DNA from: Emydura subglobosa | Taxonomy: Eukaryota; Chordata; Testudines; Chelidae | Reading direction: 5' to 3' | Assembly: GCA_007922225.1 (NCBI GenBank) | Contig: ML679958.1 | Location: 57,244,838 to 57,308,837, forward strand | Length of the DNA stretch: 64,000 bases | Part shown: positions 48,081-59,354 of the stretch, piece after piece | Position numbering within the stretch: position 1 is the stretch's first letter | Layout: the number at the start of each line of letters is the position of its first letter | Notes under the pieces: generated by a model | Databases searched by the model: none | What the model was told of the DNA's origin: nothing | What the model saw: only the letters and a program-made list of their open reading frames with translations | Position numbers and translations under genes: made by a program

Positions 48081-49275
48081 CTGTATTAAAACAAACACAC
48101 AAGGTATTGAAATGATCTGAGGCAATACAGTGTATATCTAAGCATAATAATTCTGAATAAGTCATTGCATGTTTTTCAGTCTGAGTTATGATTCTTATAT
48201 TTCTTGCACAGTTCAATAAACAAAAGAGAACAGCACATTTTTAACACAGCCATAGTAACATGGTAAACACAATCGCTCATCTTCAGGAATGACAACAGTT
48301 AGCAAGTAAGTGACCAAGATAATATACAGATGAATAAAGGGATTTCTAAACAAAATTTGCTGGAAGCATTTCAACTACCAATTTTATGCTTGATTTACCA
48401 ATATAAAATAGTAGATAGTGGAATGGAAAAATTATTGCTTTTTCCCCTTCAGTGGAAGTTCTGTTGTGAAAATGTTTCATATAAACTGTGTCTGAAACCA
48501 CACTGCCTTGAATATTTCTAATAATTATGCTGTTGCTAGTTATGAAAAGTGTTTAATCCATATTACCCCTAAGTGCTGTTGAGAGAAGCACAAATCTTTC
48601 TTGACATATTTACTTATTTTTTTCCTTAAAAGGGAGCCAGTTCTGTCTTTCTTCATTGCAATTTACAAGATCTGGGAATAAAGGGTTTAGGAGGAGTCAG
48701 ATTCTAAATCTAGAGTTTTTTCCTGTAATGAAAATCAAGTGTCAGCATAACAGTGACAAATGGAAACTAGGATGTTGGATGTCAGCACTGCTATTAAAAG
48801 CATTATCCCATTTCTCCTTCTCTACATGAAACAGTGAGTATATGTAATGGTCATCAGCATTTATGTCACCAACAATTTGCTGAGAGTTGAATAGTAAAAT
48901 TCAAAGATATTTTCAACTCCCTTTGGTTGAGTTTCTTAACTAACAAACCTTAAGGGATGGTTCCTTATCTTTAAGGTATAAACAAAGCAAGATTCAAAAT
49001 GCTTATAAATTACAAAAATGGGTCACTTTATCTTGTGATATGCAGGCCACGCTGCTGGTTCTGATACCCATGGAAATAGAATAATCTTTAGGTTTCAGCT
49101 TTTCCCAAACGCTGGCAACAGTAGAAAAAGATAAGTAAAGCTTAATACATTTTATGTCTTTCCTTTTCCTCTTTCAGATTTCCAGTTATGTTTGCAAATT
49201 CTGTCCCTGATCTTGCAAAGATTTATTCACACACACATAGTGAGTCATCCCATGGAAATCAATAAAACTAGTCAT

Positions 49276-49396
49276 CATAGAATCATAGAAGATTAGGGCT
49301 GGAAGGAACCTCAGGAGGTCATCTAGTCCAACCCCCTGCTCAAAGCAGGACCAATCCCAACTAAATCATCTGAGCCAGGGCTTTGTCAAACCATCC
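49276..49396 (-). mobile_element. CR1 LINE tail, about 120 bp
   Basis: Reverse-oriented CR1 tail: catagaatcatagaagatta, gggctggaaggaacctcagg, tcatctagtccaaccccctg, ccagggctttgtcaaacc. Strongly 5'-truncated and close to the modern consensus as I recall it. Confidence 0.92.
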
Positions 49397-50422
49397 ACGA
49401 TGTATAAACATAAGCACATGTGTAAATCTTTGCAGGATCAAAGCCTCTGACAATAATTGTAGAGATTTGCCTGAACTAAATACCACCAAACTCTGACTGG
49501 AGCAGTTGGAAATCCAAACCTGTATTCAGTTTCCAGTTTGCTAATGGCACTATCTTTGTTATAGATCGAACCACAGCTTCAGATCCAAACACCTCAGTTT
49601 GGGGTATTCAAAATCCGGATGTGATTTCTGCACCTATGGCCCATCTCTATTAATGCCAATGAAATAAAAGTTGTTCGGAAATATGATTGTAATTATTGAC
49701 TAGAGATGCTTGATAACAATTTATTAGTAAACTCAGCTTTTCTCTTTCTAAAGTGGATTTCAGTGCTTGTGAAATATTGAGAATTCTAAAGAATGGGCAG
49801 ATGCCAGGCAAACTCCTACTAATCACCAACATGCCTCATCCCTGATCTTGAAGGGAAAGAATAATGTTAAGTTTCCATGCCCATGCAGTCCTTGGCTCCC
49901 ATTAAGACTACCAGTTCTGATGGTGGTTGTGTGATGTGGACATCTGACCATTATGATCAGGACTGAGACCGCACCCTCACTTCACATAAGGCATGGGATT
50001 GCCTAAAGTGGTAACTGCTTTAGATTATGACCAAAGTGGGCTGGATTCAAATAACTGGTCACTTAGAGGCAAAAAGCTCTACATAAAATTCCCAGTATAC
50101 CAAGTCATACAGTCGTCTAACTTGATTTATCCAGGAATAAATCAAAGGCATATATTTACAGTTACAATTAAGAGGAAGGCAAATGCTAGGACCAAAATTA
50201 TATATGAAACGTCTGATCCGAAATTAAAAAGAAACCAAACTAACAACCTTATGTATTACAATCCATCCTGACTATTTCATGTCATGCCATTCACAGTTCA
50301 TTTCTTGGAACGGACCAATACCTTTTACATATAACTTCCCTTTAAGTTTTTACACTAAAATATTAAATGTCCTTGTGGTATTTCCCATACTTATTCATGT
50401 CAATAATCTACCACCTAATGTC

Positions 50423-50430
50423 AAAAAGAA

Positions 50431-50462
<32 letters not shown>

Positions 50463-50465
50463 AAA
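50423..50465 (+). repeat. (GAAA)n microsatellite
   Basis: About nine GAAA units in an A-rich context. The plus-strand ORFs over it give artefactual Lys/Glu/Arg repeats. Confidence 0.95.
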
Positions 50466-50962
50466 CTGTCAAGGACGTTCACTGTACATCATTTTGTTCA
50501 ATATTGTTTCTGTTCCTTTTTCTTTCACCCATTTTGTTACTGTGATGGGTAGATAACCATTCACACTGTTCCATTATATGAGACCCTGGGACAACTAAAT
50601 TCAGTATCTATCTATAGTCACTTTAGAAGCATAGAGGCAGATCCTGCAACTCTTTTTCACATAAGAAATGCTTACATTAAAGTCAGTAGGTCTTCTTGGG
50701 TGAGCAAGGCTTTGTCATGTGAGTGAGCCTTGCAAGACTTGTCCTGTATTCCTTATGATCAAAATGTTTCTATTTATTTCATTTGGTTGTTTTTACTGAA
50801 AGCACTGTGAGTACATGTGAATGATAAGCAGTATGGTCTTTAGTTCTAATACAATGAAGGTAAATGCAAATATACGTTGACAATAAACATTAGTTTCAAG
50901 GTTGCTTACTCTACAATAATTTGTGTAGGCTGTCATATGCAGTGTAGAATGAGTTGTCTTAC

Positions 50963-51065
50963 CTATTAACAGTGCCTCTTTCTCTGATTTTAGACCTTGG
51001 CTTCGTTTCTCAGAATTTTTTTCTCTATCTTGGTTGACCAATGCTACTGTCAACACATTGATTTC
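50963..51065 (-). CDS. ENOX1: ENOX1 third-last coding exon
   Basis: A 103 nt minus-strand exon: 34 codons plus one base. Acceptor tttaaattttatag at 51066; donor ATAG|gtaaga at 50962. It reads EINVLTVALVNQDREKNSEK, RSQGLKSEKEALLI, and the leftover G starts the Gly codon finished by the next exon. The charged sequence leading into GIISTFLHVHPFG is what the ecto-NOX C-terminus shows. It starts in phase 0, so the upstream exon must end on a codon boundary; that exon is not visible up to 64000. The open frame extends beyond the donor to give a longer ORF, which is not the real end. Confidence 0.88.
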
Positions 51066-51786
51066 CTATAAAATTTAAAAACAAAACAGGTGTTTATGTA
51101 GATTTCATTCATTTCAATAAAATCTGTCTGCTGCTTATTTTAACTCTCTCTGTAAAAGATCATGATTTGAATTTACAACTAAGGACAAGACAATTATAAA
51201 TAATGAATTTGTTTGCAGAATATTAAAGGCCTGTTTGAAGCACTGTTTCCTCAACTGCTGCAAGCAGAGGAATTTCCTGTATATAGTAGGTGCCAACTTT
51301 GTCACAGCTGCCTCGTTATTAGACATGACTGAAGGTACATACTGTAAACTAGAGAGGTTTAGAAAATTCCATTTTTACAGCAAACACCATGGGAATCTTA
51401 TAACCTCCTAAGAAAATTTCAGAACAATGACAACAGCGAGGTAGTATGCTAGGACTGTTATATTTACATGGCTTTTTGGCAGTGAAGGAGGGATTTAACG
51501 GGCTGTGAATATTCCATTTTTTTTAAACAAAATCATTGTGACAAATTTTCTGCTCTGGTAATTGACTTACATTTTTAAAACTACCAACATGACAAAAAGA
51601 GTTAGAAATATCCGTGTGTGTGTGTGTGTGTGTATGTGTATATATAAAAGACAAGATAAGATTATCCTTGACATTTCTATAGTTCCCAAAATAGGGGGAA
51701 ACTGTTGCTTCCAAGAAGCAGCTATTACAGTAAAATATTGATGGAAAGTCTCCTACGTAGCTGTGGTTGGTACAGATGCTTCTCAA
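51066..51786. other. ENOX1 intron start region, (TG)n
   Basis: Intronic if the gene model holds. Contains a TG-rich tract (51614-51646, (GT)n passing to (TA)n). No exon or other repeat identified. Confidence 0.5.
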
Positions 51787-52233
51787 TAGAGCTAAGTAGG
51801 AAAGTGTTTCCCTGTCCTGTGAAAATTTTTGAAATTTTGAAAAACTTTCCTAAACCAAATCAGGACAATGAGTCAAAATCCTTAGGAATTTTTGTGACTC
51901 AAAAATCCAATTTTTTGTATTTGGGTTAATTGAAAAAAATATTTTGATAATTTTGAAATGTTTTGTTTCAATTTCAATATTTTTTTATTTAATTATTTTA
52001 CTCTAACTAGATTCAATTTTGAAACAAAAAGTGCTTTTGAACCAGAAAAATCTGAATTTTTCATTTAGAAAATGTCAAACAGGTTCCTCTGAGAATTTCA
52101 AAATGGGACATTTCAACAATTTTTTTTTCCCCCCCAAAAAATTGAGAAATTCCCACAAAAAATGTCAGTTTCAATTAATTGACATCTTTTGGTGAAAAAC
52201 CATTTTGTTGCAGGATTCTCAACCAGCTCTACT
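51787..52233. mobile_element. AT-rich MITE with AGAGCT ends
   Basis: Left end tagagctaagtaggaaag and right end ttctcaaccagctcta are inverted partners at the tips. The body is dominated by gaaattttgaaa, tttcaatttcaat, aaatttc-type palindromic words. This is a pattern I know from turtle repeats ('agagctggt...aaatttt'). No coding capacity; no clear target duplication. Confidence 0.55.
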
Positions 52234-53217
52234 TCTTAGACAGTGAAGTCATCTTGACATTAACCAACCTGTAGTAATGTCATGCAAATAATAAATGATA
52301 ACATCATCATCATCATCCCTGGGATAGCTAACACTAATGATACTGCTCCAGATGCAATCCACAGCTGAAATAAGTGCTGAGACCTTCAGAAACAAAAGGA
52401 GAGGAGGAAGAGTACTATGGAAAGCATGCAAATGTATCCATCTATGGGTTCAGAGATGGGAGGGAAGGCTTACAGAGTAGAATAACGGGGCTAGGACGAA
52501 GATGCAGGAGAATACAGCATAAGGCCAGAGCAATGTATGTCAGTAGAGATCATATAGGGCTCTAAGGACAGAAAAACATTCCAAAAAGGGTAATTATGGA
52601 GTGGGAATGGAGAAACCAGAAGGATGAGCACTTGATATAACAATCCCCCAAAACACCAGGCTACTTTTTTTGGAAAGTTAGAAAGTTTTGTCTAGCAGGG
52701 AAAGAAACTCTACTCCATTTGGGATTAGAGAGCAAATGGTGTCTCATTTAATGGGCAGGTTTGAGGGTGTGCAAAACCCTTGGTATGATTTATGAAGAAG
52801 CGTTAATGGAAAGTAGAGGAAATCACATGAAGTTGTTCTTACTTGGACGGACAGTGGGAGTATAAAGCAGGGAAACATTGGTAATCTTGACAGTGATGCA
52901 GACAATGCTTAAAAAGCAGGTTACAGGCACTTGAGCAATTAAGAGTGAATGGATTTACAGGGAATAACATTCTTCTGGGCAACACTGGCAGCCCCAGAGT
53001 AGACAATAAAATGGATGAACAGAACCATTTGGATGAGTTTGGCAGCCAATATGGCCAAGCCTGGCTTATGGATTCATGCCATAGTAAAAAACGGATAGCT
53101 AAGAACTGTCAAAGGCGACAGTAACAACTTTGGCAGGAACCAGGAGTGGAAGTAAAAGGAAATGACCCTGTTTGTACTTGAAAATATTCACCTGCAACTC
53201 AACCAAAATTTGCACTT
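52234..53217. other. No gene recognised
   Basis: Holds (CAT)5 at about 52302-52317; otherwise unremarkable. Inside the presumed ENOX1 intron. Confidence 0.4.
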
Positions 53218-53745
53218 AGGATTGTCAGGTGTCCTGTTTTCGACTGAAAAGTCCAGTCAAAAAGGGGACCTGACACCAAAAGTCTGGTTACCTGAGTAAC
53301 CGTCCGCAATCAGCTTCCGTTCAGCTCCTGGGAGGGCAGGAAGAGCAGCTACTGCTGGAGCTGGAGGAGCCCTCAGGAACTGCCCGGCTCTGGCTGAAAA
53401 AGGTACCAGCACCAGGGGGAGGGAACCTGCGACATTTGAGGAGCGGGGCTGGGCTCACCACCCAGGCACTCTTTTGAGCCACGTTTGTGCCCTGCCACCA
53501 GGGTGCTGCTCCCCTCCTACCCCAGTCACCTCTCCACCCTCAAGCATGACTCTCCCTCCTTCTCCTGCCCCAATCACTCAACCCCAGAGTGTGACTTTCC
53601 CCCATCCACAGAGCCCTGCTCAGCTGTGAGTGACGGGGGAGAGAGAGGAGCAGGGGCGGGGCCTCCAGGGAAGAGGCGGAGCAGGGGCAGGGGAAGTTCC
53701 GGCACTCATTGTTTGGTTTTCACAAATTAGAAAGTTGGCCATCCT
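53218..53745. mobile_element. 528 bp inverted-end element with near-identical flanks
   Basis: The ends are aggattgtca (53218) and, inverted, aggatggcca (53745): short terminal inverted repeats. The flanks are atttgcactt (53208-53217) and atttgcattt (53746-53755), 9 of 10 identical, consistent with a target-site duplication. The interior opens aggtgtcctgttttcgactg and closes cacaaattagaaagttgg, words I recognise from an abundant turtle repeat. The GC- and C-rich middle is non-coding. It could be a hAT-type element (8 bp duplication) or a retroposon. Confidence 0.65.
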
Positions 53746-54464
53746 ATTTGCATTTGCAATTATAATGTAAGTGAAAATCTTACTAATTACATGTCTAACT
53801 ACTGTATGTACTTCAGATGCAAATCTGGTAGCTGGGTATGAAGCCACTAAGTTTTGCATCCACACGTGGGCAGAAGGAAAAAATGATGCATTTTTTGCAG
53901 GCACAAATTGTGTCTGCAAACAGAAAACCTAAACTTCAGACTGGCTTGACATTTTACTCCAAGAGTGCTAGACTAGGCTACAACTAACTGGAAAGATCCC
54001 TGGTTACAGAGCTGTGACATAAGCAGGGCTGTCAGTAACCAGTAGACTGTGGTGCACACTGCCCTGCACTATCTCCATTTTCCAGTATAGCTTTGTTCAA
54101 CCCTTAGTTCAGAGGCCATTTCTGCTTGGCAAATGTTATTATCTAGGCATTATGCAGTCCCCTTTAACAGGTTTCATTATAAAAGAAATAGTTTGCAACC
54201 ATCTGTCTGTTACTGCAATAAAGGAGAAGAGTGGAGCTGAGCATGGAGAAATTGGTATTCATTAGAAGTGAAATGACCTTGGAAGGACTAAATGCAATAT
54301 GTGGCTGTCATAATCCAGGTTAAATAGCCCTTGGAAACCATTAGGGATGTAGCCCCAGAAGCATTCATTAGTCACAAATTTCGTCAGGTACTGGAACATG
54401 GATGCATGAGTAGCGTGCTACAGCGAAGGACAGACTACATAAAAGGCAAACCTTTCTGCTCAGT
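53746..54464. other. No gene recognised
   Basis: Featureless apart from the duplicated flank of the preceding element. Confidence 0.35.
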
Positions 54465-55175
54465 GTGGATGGAGTCATTCCTTCTGGGGCTAGCACAATT
54501 ACCAAAAAGGGCCCTTTCAGGGGAAGTGAGGCCAGAGTAGCACTTTCATTTTTTCTGAAACAGATGATGAAAAGACTTGAATTTTTTCCCCCTTCGGTCC
54601 AGATTTTGTTAGAGGATGGGCCTGGGCTGATGCGGTACGATTCCCGTGAGTCTGCAGATGCTTCACTGGGGGACTCCATGGTTTTGGACCAGATGGGTGG
54701 AGAGTTACTCTCGGTGGCAAGCCTGCAGGGATATTTTCTAGGTAAAGTAACGCTGACATTTAAACCATTATCTCACACAGAGTCCCACTCCACACACGCA
54801 GGCTTTGGGCCCATGAACAGGCAGAGAACTAATAAAGAGCCTGGCTCCTTAGGGAGCTGTGCTGCCAGGGCCTTAAGGAACAGTGGGGAGGTGCTGGGTC
54901 TTCATGCCGATCGATTGTGGGTACCCCAGGAATCATGGGATTTCTCTGCAGCTCATGCTGTTTCACAGCAGGTGAGGTCTATGTCCACTGCCCACTGTGT
55001 GGACATGACAAAAACTCTCCTTCCCCTCTGCAGGATGCTTTTGAAAAAGCTCATGGAGTTTCCCAATTCTCCCATAGGCTCTTTTCCCAAAGGAATGCGT
55101 GACATTGCCCTTGGCATTAAATTACCAGACGAGGGCCATCCCCCGCACCATTGCAAAGGACTGGGTGGGATGTAA
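54465..55175 (+). other. Unexplained 236-codon open frame
   Basis: The longest open frame outside recognised elements. It opens MDGVIPSGASTITKKGPFRG and includes FFPPSVQILLEDGPGLMRYD, AVSQQVRSMSTAHCVD and LLKKLMEFPNSPIGSFPKGM. I recognise no domain. Predicted composition is mixed, with no signal peptide, coiled coil or membrane segment. It lies on the strand opposite to ENOX1, inside its presumed intron, in locally GC-richer DNA. No promoter or polyadenylation signal is obvious. It may be a chance ORF or a decayed transposon gene; I do not claim it is a gene. Confidence 0.25.
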
Positions 55176-57400
55176 AGAGCCTCCCCCGCTTCCCTTTGCC
55201 CTTGTCCTTTGGGTTTGGAAAACACAGAAGCCCATGAACTTCCATGAGTTCAAGGACATCTTGGGACTAGCCTCTCTGTGTTTGTTAACCACTCCAGAGA
55301 AGGTGGGAGGGAGGTGGGGCCATGGCACTTCCTCCCCCACCCCCGGTACCCTTCCCTGAACATACTGTCAGTAGAGTTTTCCAAGGCTCAGTTTCCCTCT
55401 ACTTTATCCCTTACTCAGGGCTGTGCTTGACGGGTAAAATTTGGACCATAACATCTGTGACTTTCCATACGCTGTTGTTTGGAATATGGACTGGTTGCGC
55501 GATCAGTCTGCAAAATGCAACTATCCAGAGAGTTTGAATAGCCTCTGACTTATCTGGATAATCCAAACATTTGCTAACTGTCTGAAAACCATCGCCGAAA
55601 GCGCATCTTGAAAATGCCTGTGGCGTGGAGTGGGGGATTCTGTGGGGCACTGAGAATATTATACTTTGAGAAGCACCCCGTAAAAGTTACCACACTTTAT
55701 GTGGGGTCCTAGCACATTTTGACATTTATACTGTCTATACAACACCTGATTAATAACAGTTTTGTGCAGTTATGCAAACAGTAGCAGGAGAAGGCGAAGT
55801 AGAGAAGGAAGTGATTAGGGGTCTGACAGTGCAGGGCAGGTAGGGAGCAACTGCAGTGTGCTGGTCCTGCATAAGCAGTATGCTATCCTTTCTTATCAGC
55901 CAGAGGCTTTCTCTGAAGAAAGATGAGGAGGAGGGAAAAAGTTGCGTATCTGAAACAAAAGCAAGGCCATCAAGAGCAGGGTGGAGATATGGTGCAGGCA
56001 CGTGAAGAAAAGGCTAATTATATTTTTGAAGGAGAAAAAAGCACAGGGCAAAATGTTGCAGTCTTCAGTTGAACAAAACTGTTACCGATGACAAGAGAAG
56101 TTTTGCTTGGTTAAGGACTGCAGATTTCAGCCTCAGATTTTAAACATTTGGGCCAAATTCTGCTCATTTATACCCATGCAGTGCTAGTCATTTCATTGTA
56201 ACACAGTGAATAGAATTTGGCCTACAGTATGAAGATCACCTGTTTTCCACAGTATATATTTTTTCTTATGTGGGGGATAGACTGCAACATTGATGAAAAA
56301 ATATATTTATACAATTATTATAACTTAATATATTTTAAAGTTATTTGCACCTTTACTGAATATTAAGATATAGCTACAAGAATGTTATAGCCAGGATGCT
56401 TGGAAATATAAAAATACATATGTTTAGCTAGCTATGTGACAGTGTTCAAGCTAATCAAAGAAATTCCAGACTGTTTCTGCTTCTCTCTCTCAATGACAGG
56501 CATACATTAAAAAGACAGATCATTCATGTTTTAAGTAGAGTAAAAAGGAATATAGGGTGTGTTATCACAGCCATAAATATACTTGTAAAGTGGGTTTACA
56601 CCAACCCTTCCTTTTCTTTTCAAAGAAAAAACTGAGTTTAAACCTACACAAAGAATTCCAGAAATATCCTTATTGAAATAGATTTATTATGTAAACACAC
56701 TAACGCCTTTTTCTTTGAACTTTCTTTCTCATTTGTCATGGGAAATGTTTTGCAGAAGATATTGATGACTTCCAACTCATGTTTTCACTTAATGGTGAAA
56801 ACCTTTGTTTCTCAAATGCTTAAGATGGCATAAGCTTCTTTCAAAATGTATATTTGCAAATATTTTGTATCTAAATGTAAACCTTCACATAATAACTGCC
56901 TGATAGCATTGTTGTATGAATAGTAAGATATTTTGTGGATAGATATAGCCAGGTCATTGGATGCTAAACTAACTACTAATGTAATAGGCCATTTAAGTGC
57001 AAAATATTTATATTAATGGGGAATTAATTAACTAATTACTGGCAGTGCACAACTCAGGAAGACAAGAAAATCAGTGTTCCAAAAATTGTCATGCAGCGTC
57101 AACAACTATTAAATATGTCAACTAAAGTTTTCCTAAGATTTCCTAAATTTCCTATTTAATTTAAAAAGTCTCTTTTCAGAGCTAAAGACTTTTGTATAAA
57201 GGACAGGAATGTTAGGACTGTTTGAAAACATAATTTTATTTCCTCTCAAATGCTAATAAAATAAAAAAAAGAATTAAAACTAACTTTAAAAGTTATCTGG
57301 ATCTTTCCTGCCAGGAGAAGAAAAAGGCAATTAAAGAAATGTTGCATATTCATTAAACAGACTACATATTCAGAAGCTGAAAGTGTCAGCTAAGCCAATC
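55176..57400. other. No gene recognised
   Basis: Moderately GC-rich to 55400, then AT-rich. Contains a half-palindrome of the GGGCC type at 56150-56222 (gggccaaattctgctc ... gaatttggcc). Nothing coding is supported. Confidence 0.35.
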
Positions 57401-58420
57401 CTGACATGATGCCAACGAGAGTGACAGCAATCAACCTGAATCTTGACAAGCCTGAGAGAGGTGTGTTTTTCTATAATTTCAAGAAAATAGGAAGGAGAAG
57501 AGTATAAAAGATTCTGAAGTGAGCACCCCACACACTGCCCCTCTGCTACTCTGCCTAGCCAGCAAGCACTCCATGCCTCATCTTATCCACCTCTACAAGC
57601 AAGCTGCCACAGACAGATAAGAAAAATAGAGACGACTCAGGAAGAAACCAATCCAAGGAAAACCTACCCAAGACTTCACATCGGACTCATGAGAGAAAGT
57701 TAACTAAGACACTGCCAATGGATTAGATTTAAAATTCTTGTAATGATTTTACTGGGCTAGGCAAATGCTGCTATAACTTAAATAATGGTTAGACCATGTG
57801 TTCCTGGAGAAGAGGTAGGGGCTAAACATTGGTAAACAGGAAAATACTGGAATGTAACTGGATTTAAGATTCTTAATATTTGTCATTGGCCTACCTTAGG
57901 ATAGCTCTTTAAATGACTTCTTCAAAGTAATTAATTTAAATATCTTCCTTGTCATAGGAGTTAGTTCAGATTGCTTACTTTATCTAGCTAGTATCTGTTT
58001 GGGTTATTATTAATAATAGACAGGCTTCACTTGCCCTTAAACACATTATTTGCTCATACATAAACAGTTTTAAGTATCTAATAAGACAATAAAACTGAAT
58101 TCACAATAGATTTGGGGAACAATATACTTTGGTCTTCACTTACCAAAAGAAAAGAGCCCCTGAGACACGGTCCACTCTCAAAGGTGTAATTTCTGTTAAA
58201 TGCCCTCCACAGAGAGACATACAAAAGAGTTTTTAACAGAAGTAACCAGTGTATTATTTTTGTTTAGTCTTTTGGTTTTGTCTACTGTTTTCTTTTCCTG
58301 TCTTTAATAATAAAATAGCTGTGGTTAATAATTGTGCTTAATTTGCTGGATCTTGATCATGATGTCCGCTAAGGTATGGAAAAGACCCCCTATGACAAAA
58401 TAATGGGAGACAGACACATC
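57400..58420 (+). mobile_element. Possible solo LTR
   Basis: A TATA-like gtataaaag at about 57500 is followed by aataaaatag at about 58305, after a T-rich stretch, as in a long LTR. There is no identifiable terminal pair, target duplication or coding remnant. Weak call. Confidence 0.3.
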
Positions 58421-58542
58421 CTTGAGTTGTCAGGAAGAGAAACAATTAACAGAGTTGGCCTACCATTTCTTGTTTCTCTAAACTAAATATTTTTAGGGGG
58501 TCCAACAATTTTAAAACTACCCCTTTCTACATCACAGTAAGG

Positions 58543-58822
58543 GGATGGTTCACACTTACTGCGCGATTCAGTGGCAGTCGACGGGAGTTATGCAAACTAC
58601 ACAGAGTAGTTTGCGTAACTGACGTCGACTGCTCTGCTTCCCTTCTGCGCCCTGTTCTCACTGTCCTGAGCCGACGGGAGCTCAGCGCTACGCTACTTGA
58701 GGGGGTGGACTTTCTCAGTCGACTTCCTGATTGATTGAGCAGGTCTCACTGACCACTCAATTGATCAAGAAAGATCGATTTGGTGGCGCGATTTTGCTGC
58801 CATCGGTCTGAACATAGCCTTA
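58543..58822. mobile_element. Harbinger-type MITE with internal hairpins
   Basis: Ends ggatggttcacac and (inverted) ggctatgttcagac are imperfect partners. Internal hairpin 58574-58632: gcagtcgacgggagttatgc with its inverted partner gcgtaactgacgtcgactgc. A second hairpin pairs gattgattgagcagg with cactcaattgatc (about 58728-58768). Both hairpins share words with the MITE at 37408-38861. Non-coding. Confidence 0.65.
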
Positions 58823-58996
58823 GATACAGTTGTTTGGTTTATTTTTTTTTAACCCTCGTAGAACTGCTTTTGACTTTCCCAATCTTTTAAGTGCTGCAAC
58901 TCAGTTTCCATTTCTTTCAAAATTGCTGACAATTGGCTGCATATATCTCCATAGCCACACGGGGTAATCATTTAATTTTGGTGTCCAGCTCATATT

Positions 58997-59068
58997 GGGC
59001 CTGACCCAACGTTCACTGAAGTCAGTGGGAGTCTTTCCACTGATTTCAATACACATTGGGTCAGGCCC
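58997..59068. repeat. Near-perfect 72 bp palindrome, GGGCCTGACCC ends
   Basis: Arms 58997-59031 and 59034-59068 pair over about 29 of 35 positions (gggcctgacccaa... / ...ttgggtcaggccc) with a 2 bp centre. Same type as 2113-2184. Confidence 0.85.
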
Positions 59069-59354
59069 ATGCTTAGCTTTCAGGGGACACTCACATTAAG
59101 TTGCAGTCCCAAACAACAGGGAATATGCTGATATTTACACAGCTCTGCTTTTCAATGTGTTCCCTCCGGATGACCATCCTGGATTCCACACCCATTATTT
59201 GATTGAAAATATTCTGCCAATTAGAAAGTCTCTAATATTTGAATGATATAATTATTTTGCTGTTGTGATGAAACCTAGAAAACCACTGGTTCTGCTTTAG
59301 CAGAAGAACTATTTCAGAGGGCTGTTGCCTGGCACCCAATGCCGGTTCACTCCA

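Larger units (their letters stand above)
48081..50962 (-). other. ENOX1: ENOX1 intron (2.88 kb)
   Basis: Bounded by a strong donor gtaaga (at 50962) and the acceptor at 48081. It contains a 120 bp CR1 tail (49276-49396) and a (GAAA)n tract (50423-50465). Nothing else recognised; ORFs to 92 codons lack support. Confidence 0.8.

Noticed and set aside
50793..51056. 87-aa protein as read from the open frame
   Set aside because: Only the N-terminal 34 codons belong to a coding exon; a consensus donor follows and the rest is intron.
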